Assembly (NCBI GenBank): GCA_003354055.1
Contig: PIVQ01000125.1
Coordinates: 1 to 13,635, forward strand
DNA length: 13,635 bases
Source: Desulfobacteraceae bacterium
GTDB taxonomy: Bacteria; Desulfobacterota; Desulfobacteria; Desulfobacterales; Desulfobacteraceae
Direction: 5' to 3'
Below the pieces are notes generated by a model. It searched no databases. It worked only from the letters and a program-made list of their open reading frames with translations, and was not told the origin of the DNA. A program made the position numbers and the translations under genes. The first letter of the stretch is position 1; every line of letters begins with the position of its first letter. Shown piece after piece: positions 8,718 to 13,635 of this stretch.

Positions 8718-8933
8718 CTATCTCCCAATCTTTTTCTCCTGATTTTTGATTACAGGAATCAATGATCTGAGAATATCATTAATAGACGTTTCATCAGAAA
8801 AAAATTCAGCGACATCCGGATCAAGGGTTACAACATTGGTGCCTTCCAGATATTTTTTAGTATACTTCCCTCTTACGCCTTTACCAAAGTCATATTCAGC
8901 CTGCATATCAGGATTATCAGATGTCTTGGTCAT
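8718..8933 (-). CDS. brnA: BrnA-like antitoxin
   Basis: This is a 71-residue protein partnered with the BrnT toxin just upstream. In the known system BrnA binds and neutralises BrnT and represses the operon through a ribbon-helix-helix fold. The C-terminal half here (VVTLDPDVAEFF then SINDILRSLIPVI) fits a strand followed by two helices of that fold. The N-terminus is polar, with EYDFGKGVRGKY. The start at 8933 is chosen because AGGAAG lies just ahead of it and it overlaps the brnT stop by 17 nt, the usual tight coupling. A longer in-frame start at 9011 would lie deep inside brnT and is unlikely. The stop codon falls exactly where the rhs fragment begins, so the last residues may have been altered by that junction. 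Family call is firm; the integrity of the C-terminus is uncertain. Confidence 0.82.
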   Translation of the reverse strand: MTKTSDNPDMQAEYDFGKGVRGKYTKKYLEGTNVVTLDPDVAEFFSDETSINDILRSLIPVIKNQEKKIGR

Positions 8934-9195
8934 AGTACTTCCTTTCTTTTTTAGTTGCCTTCCTTGCACTGATAATTCGAATATAATCTTCCATTTCAGT
9001 ATGCACCACAACTAACGTTCTTTTATTAAATGCGACCCCGATAAGGACATATCTGTTTTCATCATCCGAGTGTAGAGGATCCGCAATTGTCAGCGATAAT
9101 GGATCTTTGAATGCCGTACTTGCCTCTTCAAAAGAAATCCCGTGTTTCTTCAAGTTTGATTCAGCTTTCTGGGGATCCCACTCAAATTTTAACAT
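8917..9195 (-). CDS. brnT: BrnT family ribonuclease toxin
   Basis: This is a 92-residue toxin of the BrnT family, which has a RelE-like fold and acts as a ribonuclease in the characterised Brucella system. Family hallmarks are all present: FEWDPQKAESNLKKHGISFE at the N-terminus, then DPLHSDDENRYVLIG in the middle, VVVHTE, and the IRIISARKATKKER segment near the end. Length is normal for the family and no frameshift is seen. It is the first gene of a two-gene minus-strand operon, overlapping brnA by 17 nt. Its upstream region carries an 11-bp inverted repeat that could be an operator. It sits between repeat copies A and B as a self-contained cassette. Confidence 0.93.
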   Translation of the reverse strand: MLKFEWDPQKAESNLKKHGISFEEASTAFKDPLSLTIADPLHSDDENRYVLIGVAFNKRTLVVVHTEMEDYIRIISARKATKKERKYYDQDI

Positions 9196-9247
9196 TGGTC
9201 AGCTCTTATTCAAAAAAACAATGATTTAGAATATTTGGCACAAATAT

Positions 9248-9298
9248 TTTCCGATTGAAGCCACTGATAATAAGCCTATCATCACCGTCAATCGGAAA
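9248..9298. promoter_or_regulatory. 11-bp inverted repeat upstream of brnT
   Basis: TTTCCGATTGA at 9248-9258 is perfectly complementary to 9288-9298, with a 29-nt spacer. It lies 53-103 nt upstream of the brnT start. BrnA antitoxins repress their own operons, so an operator is possible. The long spacer also allows a cruciform or element boundary. The rest of 9196-9354 holds only the short brnT leader and AT-rich sequence. Confidence 0.35.
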
Positions 9299-9354
9299 TT
9301 ACCTTCTGGTAACCGTTATATCATAAATGTATTGTAACGCATTGGACTAAAAAA

Positions 9355-9636
9355 GCAACGACCACAAGATATATTGAGCGAAAGAAGTTGGAAGCGAGAG
9401 AAGCTGGAAAAGCAGGAGCAATGGGTTGCGAGCCTATGGCTGAGGATAATCAGCGAGAACCGCGAGAACAGGAGAGGTTGCGCTTTGCGCGCCACTTTAT
9501 ATATTTCAGTGTTCGTACCCGGCTCTTTGACAAAATAAAATACCGAGGCTTTATAAAAATTTGGTAACCGAAGGTTCACCTTCTACTGCTCTCGCTGATC
9601 AAGCTGTTCTCGCTTCTCTCGCTGTGCCGAAGGCAC
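9355..9636 (+). repeat. Interspersed repeat, copy B (lacks the 5' module)
   Basis: It shares with copy A the middle section, the core and the right-end palindrome GTGCCGAAGGCAC (9624-9636). The same perfect inverted repeat GCGAGAACAG flanks the core at 9462-9471 and 9604-9613, 132 bp apart. The 5' module carried by A and C is missing, so the element is modular. It separates brnTA from the nucleotidyltransferase-fold gene. Confidence 0.85.
9527..9557 (+). promoter_or_regulatory. Promoter-like sequence inside repeat copy B, reading outward
   Basis: TTGACA at 9527-9532 is followed after 19 nt by TATAAA (9552-9557). The -35 is perfect and the spacing long but tolerated. Copy A has TTGACA with TATTAA at the same spacing; copy C has TTAACA. 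It would read towards the nucleotidyltransferase-fold gene. It may be chance in an AT-rich core. Confidence 0.3.
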
Positions 9637-9650
9637 ACATAAAACCAAAA

Positions 9651-9693
9651 GGTTTTCATGTTTTTGACCAAAATTCAGAAAAACATGAAAACC
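9651..9693. repeat. Perfect 15-bp inverted repeat (hairpin 1)
   Basis: GGTTTTCATGTTTTT at 9651-9665 pairs perfectly with 9679-9693 across a 13-nt loop. There is no U-run after the stem, so a terminator is unlikely. It shares its arm sequence with hairpin 2 about 40 nt further on. Confidence 0.85.
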
Positions 9694-9704
9694 CATTAAA
9701 ATAA

Positions 9705-9733
9705 TTGACGATATCTGGTTTTTCTGATAGAGT
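9705..9733 (+). promoter_or_regulatory. Candidate promoter of the nucleotidyltransferase-fold gene
   Basis: TTGACG (9705-9710) is followed after 17 nt by TAGAGT (9728-9733). It lies between the two hairpins, and hairpin 2 would overlap the start of transcription, as an operator would. The -10 box is poor. Confidence 0.35.
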
Positions 9734-9773
9734 TTTCATGTTTTAAAAGGAAAAGCATAAAAAACATGAAAAC
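9732..9773. repeat. Perfect 13-bp inverted repeat (hairpin 2)
   Basis: GTTTTCATGTTTT at 9732-9744 pairs with 9761-9773 across a 16-nt loop. The arms repeat those of hairpin 1, giving four copies of one half-site in about 120 bp directly before the nucleotidyltransferase-fold gene. Either paired operators for a dedicated repressor or a short repeat family would explain this. Confidence 0.8.
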
Positions 9774-9800
9774 CATCTAATTTTGTTGGGATTTAATATT

Positions 9801-10844
9801 ATGATGCCTTTTACTGAATTGCAATCCAAAACCCATATTAACGCCACTCAATTATATGAGGGGTTTAGGGATGCCTTAAAAAGGGCGCGTTCTTACCGGG
9901 GTAGCATGACCTGGAAAAAGGCTAAGGGTAGACAATATCTTTTCAGGGTCAGAGATAACTATGGAAACGGGAGTAGCCTGGGAGCCAGAACGCCTGAAAC
10001 AGAAAAAATTTATAATGCTTTTTACAGCAACAAAGACAAGGCTAAAGGCAGGTTCAAATCCCTTAAAGAAGAGGTGAAAGCCCATGCCCCGCTTTGTAAA
10101 TCTGTAAAAATCCAAAGGGTCCCTATTATTGCTGCCAGAATCCTAAGGGAATTGGATCAGCAAAATCTTCTTGGTGAGCACATCATGGTTGTTGGAACCA
10201 ATGCATTATATGCATACGAAGCTGCTGCAGGCGTGTTTTTTGACAACAAATCAATCGCAACTGAAGATATGGACATTCTCTGGGATATCCGGTCTAAACT
10301 AAAATTAGGTATTCAAAACGAGTCTGCCCCCAAAGACTTTATTGATGTTCTCCGTAAAGTCGATAAAACCTTTGAATTATACCATGGCCAAAATTTCAGG
10401 GTTTCCAATGAAAAAGGGTATATGGTTGACCTGTTAAAAGCGATGCCGTCTCCTGCCACCAAAGTTGAACGAGACAGGATAGGCGGTCCGGATGATATGA
10501 GAGCTGCTGAGGTAAAAAACCTGTCATGGCTCTTGTCAGCTCCCAAATTCGAGCAAATTGCCATTGGATTCGACGGCATCCCTGTTCGCATCGTTGCACC
10601 CGATCCAAGAGCGTATGCATTGCACAAGTCTTGGGTCAGTGAACAAAAAAATCGAGACCCCCGGAAAAAAGGCAGAGATCGGGAACAAGCCATAGCTGTG
10701 GCTCAACTGGTGATGGAACATTTGCCATATCTTGAGTTCAGTAAAGAAGATATGCAAATGTTTCCGGCAGAGGTTTTAGTGAATTTTTATTCCATCATCC
10801 AAGAGCACGATGATAACGATGATGATTTTTCTCTTCGGTTTTAA
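9801..10844 (+). CDS. GSU2403-like nucleotidyltransferase-fold protein
   Basis: This 347-residue protein resembles the GSU2403 family of nucleotidyltransferase-fold proteins (NTP_transf_8 type), whose biological role is not established to my knowledge. The core shows the expected pattern: VVGTNALYAYEAA at about 130-142, a helix-capping glycine and small residues, then TEDMDILWD (154-162) with the two metal-binding acidic residues D156 and D158. A third acidic strand could be MVDLL further on. The N-terminal 125 residues are basic and helical, and the C-terminus ends in an acidic run (HDDNDDDF). I chose ATG 9801; an upstream TTG at 9783 would add six residues, and no strong Shine-Dalgarno decides it. 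It stands alone between repeat copies B and C, like the toxin cassettes around it. Related folds occur in type IV toxin-antitoxin and abortive-infection systems, but no partner gene is seen here. Confidence 0.8.
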   Translation: MMPFTELQSKTHINATQLYEGFRDALKRARSYRGSMTWKKAKGRQYLFRVRDNYGNGSSLGARTPETEKIYNAFYSNKDKAKGRFKSLKEEVKAHAPLCKSVKIQRVPIIAARILRELDQQNLLGEHIMVVGTNALYAYEAAAGVFFDNKSIATEDMDILWDIRSKLKLGIQNESAPKDFIDVLRKVDKTFELYHGQNFRVSNEKGYMVDLLKAMPSPATKVERDRIGGPDDMRAAEVKNLSWLLSAPKFEQIAIGFDGIPVRIVAPDPRAYALHKSWVSEQKNRDPRKKGRDREQAIAVAQLVMEHLPYLEFSKEDMQMFPAEVLVNFYSIIQEHDDNDDDFSLRF

Positions 10845-10845
10845 T

Positions 10846-11184
10846 TGTTACGGGCCAAATTCTGGTAGTACCTTTTGCCGAATTACAGATCATAAGATTT
10901 CGACCGTTTTGGGGCGTTTTCCCAAATACATATGGTCTTTTGAAGAAGATCGTAGTGGCAAAACGCCAAAACCCTTATTTTGACCACCATATATATCAGC
11001 GAGAACCGCTCGATCGGCGGGAACGGCGAGAACAGTAGAGGTTGCGCTTTGCGCTCCAGTTTATATAATCAGTGTTCGTACCCGGCTCTTTAACAAAAGA
11101 AAATACCGACTCTTTATTTAAATTGGCAACCGAAGGTTCACCACCTGCTGCTCTCGCTGTTCGAGCGGTTCCCGCTGTTCTCGC
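10846..11184 (+). repeat. Interspersed repeat, copy C (short middle, truncated right end)
   Basis: It begins 1-2 nt after the stop of the preceding gene. The 5' module (about 10846-10990) closely matches copy A. It includes an inverted repeat GGCGTTTT (10913-10920) / AAAACGCC (10960-10967) that extends on both sides through a 2-nt bulge. The A/B middle section is absent. The core is flanked by GCGAGAACAG at 11026-11035 and its complement at 11175-11184, 139 bp apart. The right-end palindrome of A and B is missing. Confidence 0.85.
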
Positions 11185-11205
11185 GAATTTTCAGAAATCA
11201 TTGCA

Positions 11206-11236
11206 ATGAGTCGAATAAGCGTAATAATCGACTCAT
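11206..11236. promoter_or_regulatory. 9-bp inverted repeat before the Fic-like remnant
   Basis: ATGAGTCGA (11206-11214) pairs perfectly with TCGACTCAT (11228-11236) across 13 nt; a further TGAGTC lies at 11241-11246. Placed 37 nt before the remnant's ATG, it may be the surviving operator of the lost gene. Confidence 0.4.
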
Positions 11237-11272
11237 AGTTTGAGTCAAATAGACCAGGGGTTAAATCAAATC

Positions 11273-11401
11273 ATGAGCTATATATGGCAAAACCCGGAAT
11301 GGCCGGACTTTAAACAAGTCGCAGTGAATATTCTACAGCCTTCAATTTTTCCGCAAAAAATCAGGGAATCCCTGATTGCCTTTCCCGGAACTTTCAGATA
11401 A
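11273..11401 (+). pseudogene. Truncated N-terminus of a Fic-type (DUF4172) protein
   Basis: This is a 42-codon reading frame. Its first residues, MSYIWQNPEWPDF, match the start typical of Fic-family proteins with an N-terminal DUF4172 domain (Y-I-W-Q-x-x-x-W-P-x-F). The similarity then fades, and the frame stops long before any Fic catalytic HPFxxGNGR motif; none is seen in the remaining 120 nt before gspG. The later IAFPGTFR vaguely recalls a PGxFR stretch of Fic proteins, which would suggest an internal deletion. I read it as the leftover of an AMPylating Fic toxin gene, a further toxin-related module in this row. A short genuine gene cannot be excluded. Confidence 0.5.
11354..11377 (-). 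terminator. Intrinsic terminator read on the minus strand
   Basis: AATCAGGG (11359-11366) pairs perfectly with 11370-11377 across a 3-nt loop. Read on the minus strand, the stem is followed by a run of T. It could stop transcripts coming leftward from vapBC through antisense gspG. It overlaps the end of the Fic-like remnant. Confidence 0.4.
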
Positions 11402-11413
11402 AACCGGTTCTAA

Positions 11414-11441
11414 TTGATTGAGTTTTCCGATTTTTTATACT
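11414..11441 (+). promoter_or_regulatory. Candidate gspG promoter
   Basis: TTGATT (11414-11419) is followed after 16 nt by TATACT (11436-11441), giving a leader of about 70 nt to gspG. ATTGATT and AATCAAT flank the -10 region as a small inverted repeat. A promoter here makes sense because no secretion gene lies directly upstream. Confidence 0.4.
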
Positions 11442-11519
11442 AATCAATACCCGTTAGCATCTGGCGATGAATTGACAGGCATGTAGTAAAGCAAAAGATA
11501 AACAAAAGAGGTAACCAAC

Positions 11520-11954
11520 ATGATATCAAACCAAAAAGGCTTTTCATTCATAGAACTTATGGTCGTCGTCATTATCCTGGGCATATTGGCCGGGATGATC
11601 GTACCCAGATACATGGGGCGGACAGACGAGGCAAAGGCAGTCAAGGCAAAGGTGGATATTGCCGCCATTGAGACCAGTCTTAAAATGTACCGCCTGGACA
11701 ACGGGACCTATCCCTCCACGGAACAGGGGCTGATGGCCCTGATTGAAAAGCCCACCACAGAACCGGCTGCACCCAACTGGAGTCAAAACGGCTATCTGGA
11801 CAAGAAAAAATTGCCCAAGGATCCCTGGAACCGGGAATATATTTATATCTGCCCCGGAGTTCACGAGGAGCTGGATATTCTTTCTTACGGGGCGGACGGT
11901 GCGCCCGGGGGTGAGGGAAAGAATGCGGATATTATGAGTTGGGAGATGGAATAA
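11520..11954 (+). CDS. gspG: Type II secretion major pseudopilin GspG
   Basis: GspG polymerises into the periplasmic pseudopilus that drives proteins through the type II secretion outer-membrane channel. The 144-residue precursor has a class III signal peptide: MISNQKG, cut by the prepilin peptidase after G7, then FSFIE with the conserved glutamate at position +5, then the hydrophobic helix [15 protein letters not shown]. Further family marks are [21 protein letters not shown], and [15 protein letters not shown] near the C-terminus, where known GspG proteins bind calcium. AGAGG at 11507-11511 sets the start. Length is normal. It is oddly placed: the next pseudopilin gene is about 1 kb downstream, and the genes upstream are accessory modules, not gspF. 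Confidence 0.96.
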   Translation: MISNQKGFSFIELMVVVIILGILAGMIVPRYMGRTDEAKAVKAKVDIAAIETSLKMYRLDNGTYPSTEQGLMALIEKPTTEPAAPNWSQNGYLDKKKLPKDPWNREYIYICPGVHEELDILSYGADGAPGGEGKNADIMSWEME

Positions 11955-11955
11955 G

Positions 11956-12025
11956 GGCAGCGAGAACAGGTATCAGCTAGATCAGCGAGAACAGTAGGTG
12001 GTGAACCCGCGGTTGGCAATTATAT
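11956..12025 (-). repeat. Inverted remnant of the interspersed repeat (copy D)
   Basis: Starting 1 nt after the gspG stop, this stretch matches the right half of copy C read backwards. It has two CAGCGAGAACAG units (11958-11969, 11983-11994), then GGTGGTGAAC followed by GGTTGGCAAT. The left half and most of the core are missing. It marks the left edge of the vapBC insertion between gspG and gspH. Confidence 0.65.
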
Positions 12026-12057
12026 GTTGGGCGAGTTTCGGAAAGTACTGCAAAAGG

Positions 12058-12444
12058 TTATAAAAGATTCAGACCAGGTACTTTGGCAAAATGACGATCC
12101 AGGGTGTACATCTTAAGCCCTGTTCGAAACGCGGTGGCTGCGATCCAGATGTCATTGGTGGGAATGGGGGTTCCGTTTTTTCTGAGGGCATCAAGAACCT
12201 GGGCGTAAAAGTCCGCGGTTTCCGCATCCACCGGGAAGATCTCGACTCTGGGGGAATCAAGGAACTCTTCCATTTTTTTTTGGTTTTCTCTTTCCTTTTT
12301 GCCTCCTTTAAACCCACTTAAAAGCTCTCCGATGCTTATGGTTGAAATCCCTATAAATTCTGCCTTTTGAAGGTTTTGAACCACATCCTGATCTCCCCGC
12401 ATGGCATTGGAGTAAATATTGGTATCAATGAGCAGGCGGTTCAT
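12058..12444 (-). CDS. vapC: VapC-type PIN-domain ribonuclease toxin
   Basis: This 128-residue PIN-domain protein is of normal VapC length. VapC toxins cleave specific RNAs, commonly tRNA or rRNA, using four acidic residues around a metal. Those expected here are D7 (LLIDTN), E40 (ISIGELL), D98 (TNDIWIAA) and D116 (TLDRHF), all present, so the enzyme looks intact. The ATG at 12444 overlaps the vapB stop as ATGA and has AAGGAG 8 nt upstream; the ATG at 12450 would leave only 2 nt and is rejected. It is transcribed against the gsp genes and converges on gspG, with repeat remnant D between them. Confidence 0.93.
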   Translation of the reverse strand: MNRLLIDTNIYSNAMRGDQDVVQNLQKAEFIGISTISIGELLSGFKGGKKERENQKKMEEFLDSPRVEIFPVDAETADFYAQVLDALRKNGTPIPTNDIWIAATAFRTGLKMYTLDRHFAKVPGLNLL

Positions 12445-12701
12445 TCCCATAGCTCCTTATCAATTTGCCGGCCGGCATCTATCCCCGTCTGAATCTCCTT
12501 ATACTCCTTTTCCGACCATGTACCGAAGAGATGATCCAGGTCATGATGGACTTTGGTAAATTTCTTAGCTTTAAGAAGCCCTAGTTTCTCTTTTATCAGA
12601 TTGATCACATATTGATTTACGCTTTTGCCCTCTTTCTCTGCGGCTTTTTTTAATTCTTCTGAAACCTTGGGATCAACCCCTCTGATGGTAATAGCTTTCA
12701 T
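12441..12701 (-). CDS. vapB: VapB-type antitoxin (ribbon-helix-helix)
   Basis: This 86-residue protein is the first gene of the vapBC pair. The N-terminus, MKAITIRGVDPKVSEELKKA, has the pattern of a ribbon-helix-helix or Arc-type DNA-binding strand and helix, followed by GKSVNQYVINLIKEKLGLL. The C-terminal part, with FGTWSEKEYKEI and an acidic tail, resembles the toxin-binding tails of such antitoxins (the W-S-x-x-E pattern). The start at 12701 is set by GGGAGG just upstream; the ATG at 12716 would place that site inside the gene. It likely represses its own promoter at the GACATC repeats upstream. The RHH class is inferred from the sequence pattern. Confidence 0.88.
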   Translation of the reverse strand: MKAITIRGVDPKVSEELKKAAEKEGKSVNQYVINLIKEKLGLLKAKKFTKVHHDLDHLFGTWSEKEYKEIQTGIDAGRQIDKELWE

Positions 12702-12721
12702 TTTCACCTCCCACATCTTGA

Positions 12722-12751
12722 GACATCATAGTTTGACATCGATATGACATC
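12722..12751. promoter_or_regulatory. Three GACATC repeats, candidate vapBC operator
   Basis: GACATC occurs at 12722, 12735 and 12746, spaced 13 and 11 nt, 21-50 nt upstream of vapB. Ribbon-helix-helix antitoxins bind short repeats of this kind. A TTGACA-like box lies further upstream on the minus strand near 12774-12779 but has no well-spaced -10. The rest of 12752-12965 holds the gspH leader, with nothing else recognised. Confidence 0.45.
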
Positions 12752-12965
12752 ATTTTATAACATCTCTGGTTTTTGTCAATGATGATCGTCAGACTGGCCA
12801 ACTGGGCCATAATTATTGAGAATAATATTACCCAAAATCATGAAAAATAAGGGTTTCCCCGATTGTATTTTCCTTTATTTTGTATTAGTTAGTAACCACT
12901 GGTTTTGTCTGCAGTTAATAAAACTTGTTTGCAGATACGGGTTATTAAAGAAAGATATAAGGGAT

Positions 12966-13493
12966 ATGACAGGAAACAATAAAGGCTTTTCATTTGTGGA
13001 ACTCATGGTGGTGATGTTTATCCTGTCCATCCTGGCCTTTTTTACCATTCCGTATTTTGTGAGTCCGGGAGGGGCGCCCCAGGCTTCCGGCAGCCAGGCC
13101 CTGGCCAGACTCATGGTCTCTTTAAAGCGCAAGGCTGTTCAGGACAACCGGGATTACCTGCTTCACCTGGATCAGGTGGCCGGTAAGGTTTGGGTTACGG
13201 TTCCGGATTCAGACGAGCAAGAGCCTCAGAAAGATCAGAACGACCATGAAGAAGAGGACCGGGGAAATGCCCAAACCATGACAGACCTGCCGTTAAGCGG
13301 GGTTGAGCTTTTGAATCAGCCTGATCCTGAGCCCTCGGATACCATCATCCGGTTTTACAGCCGGGGGCATTCCGATGCCGCCCTGATTCAGGTGGCAACT
13401 GAGGATGGGGAGGCTATTACTCTGAAACTTCACCCCTTCTTAGCTGATCCCGAGATTATTCAGGGGCATGTGAGCTTCCATGACTGCATCTGA
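12966..13493 (+). CDS. gspH: Type II secretion minor pseudopilin GspH
   Basis: GspH is one of the minor pseudopilins associated with the tip of the type II secretion pseudopilus. This 175-residue precursor begins MTGNNKG, cut after G7, followed by FSFVE with the +5 glutamate and a hydrophobic helix (LMVVMFILSILAFFTIPYFV). The body contains LARLMVSLKRKAVQDNRDYL, which fits the GspH pattern of a long helix followed by a beta domain. A highly acidic loop at about 81-100 (DSDEQEPQKDQNDHEEEDRG) looks like a lineage-specific insert. An upstream in-frame extension to 12816 is ignored because it would bury the prepilin cleavage site. The ribosome binding site is weak. Its position just before gspI supports H over other minor pseudopilins. 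Confidence 0.8.
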   Translation: MTGNNKGFSFVELMVVMFILSILAFFTIPYFVSPGGAPQASGSQALARLMVSLKRKAVQDNRDYLLHLDQVAGKVWVTVPDSDEQEPQKDQNDHEEEDRGNAQTMTDLPLSGVELLNQPDPEPSDTIIRFYSRGHSDAALIQVATEDGEAITLKLHPFLADPEIIQGHVSFHDCI

Positions 13494-13635
13494 TAAAGGC
13501 TTTACTTTAATTGAGATCATGGTGGCCATGGCGGTTCTGGCCATTGTCCTGGCCACCCTTTTCAAGCTCCAGTCCTCGACCATTGCCCTGTCCGAAGCCG
13601 CGCACTTCAAATCCCTGGCGCAGGTATTGGCCCGG
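13480..13635 (+). CDS. gspI: Type II secretion minor pseudopilin GspI (partial, runs off the window)
   Basis: The first 52 codons are present. MTASDKG is the prepilin leader, cut after G7, followed by FTLIE with the conserved glutamate and a hydrophobic helix (IMVAMAVLAIVLATLF). The following LKSLAQ-like helix with small residues (HFKSLAQVLAR) fits GspI, a minor pseudopilin that nucleates the tip complex with GspJ and GspK. It overlaps the end of gspH by 14 nt, typical of translational coupling within a gsp operon. The 3' end lies outside the window, so the assignment against GspJ rests on gene order and the N-terminus only. Confidence 0.8.
   Translation, partial: MTASDKGFTLIEIMVAMAVLAIVLATLFKLQSSTIALSEAAHFKSLAQVLAR

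Noticed and set aside
8512..8742. A 76-codon plus-strand ORF across repeat A and the rhs fragment
   Set aside because: It is cysteine/arginine-rich low-complexity translation of the repeat running by chance into the rhs frame, with no ribosome binding site.
9316..9579. A minus-strand ORF through repeat copy B
   Set aside because: It is made mostly of repeat sequence and its frame is not consistently kept in copies A and C.
9651..9693. Rho-independent terminator
   Set aside because: The stem is AT-rich and not followed by a run of T on either strand that would act as a release site.
9651..9773. CRISPR-like array from the repeated GTTTTCATG arms
   Set aside because: Only four half-sites arranged as two hairpins, with no regular spacers and no cas gene.
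8246..11184. Integron gene-cassette array with attC sites, suggested by repeats directly after stop codons
   Set aside because: The repeats do not show the GTTRRRY / RYYYAAC pairs expected at attC ends, brnTA and vapBC run opposite to the other genes, and no integrase is present.
11462..11477. Sigma-54 promoter for gspG (TGGCGATGAATTGAC)
   Set aside because: The essential GC of the -12 element is missing.
12816..12965. N-terminal extension of GspH to an upstream ATG
   Set aside because: It would put about 50 residues ahead of the prepilin leader, which must be near the N-terminus.

Overview
The window looks like an accessory region of a Gram-negative bacterium, most likely a deltaproteobacterium (Desulfobacterota). 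The reasons are type II secretion pseudopilins, two large Sec-exported beta-rich proteins, and a GSU2403-type nucleotidyltransferase-fold protein, a family first named in Geobacter. The taxonomic call is inference. The left 7 kb is GC-rich, the middle is AT-richer and full of repeats, and the right end returns to conserved secretion genes.

Region 1 (1-8242) is a polymorphic-toxin locus. A 612-residue exported protein with Ig-like beta domains and thrombospondin-type-3-like calcium loops ends in a single YD-repeat motif. It is followed almost at once by a 1951-residue RHS/YD-repeat protein with a signal peptide, SpvB-like N-terminus, seven FG-GAP/VCBS-type loops, a TcdB-like segment, about twenty YD motifs and an RHS core ending in DPSGH. 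Its AT-richer 273-residue C-terminal tip resembles no family I recognise. A 105-residue protein with three membrane segments follows, in the place an immunity gene would occupy.

Region 2 (8243-11450) is a string of small cassettes separated by three copies of an interspersed repeat (A, B, C). All three copies carry the same 10-bp inverted repeat around a core of 131-139 bp. Between them lie a displaced 50-bp piece of an rhs gene, a brnT-brnA toxin-antitoxin pair on the minus strand, a pair of long perfect hairpins, and the nucleotidyltransferase-fold gene. After copy C comes a small remnant resembling the N-terminus of Fic proteins.

Region 3 (11414-13635) is a type II secretion cluster, gspG-gspH-gspI (gspI cut by the window end). 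gspG and gspH are about 1 kb apart, separated by an inverted repeat remnant (D) and a minus-strand vapB-vapC pair.

Taken together, the window shows an exported contact-toxin locus next to a run of toxin, antitoxin and remnant modules. Repeat copies sit directly behind several of the genes, and this run has reached into a type II secretion operon. The strongest candidates for new biology are the RHS tip with its membrane-protein neighbour, the stalk protein ending in a YD motif, and the repeat that punctuates the cassettes.
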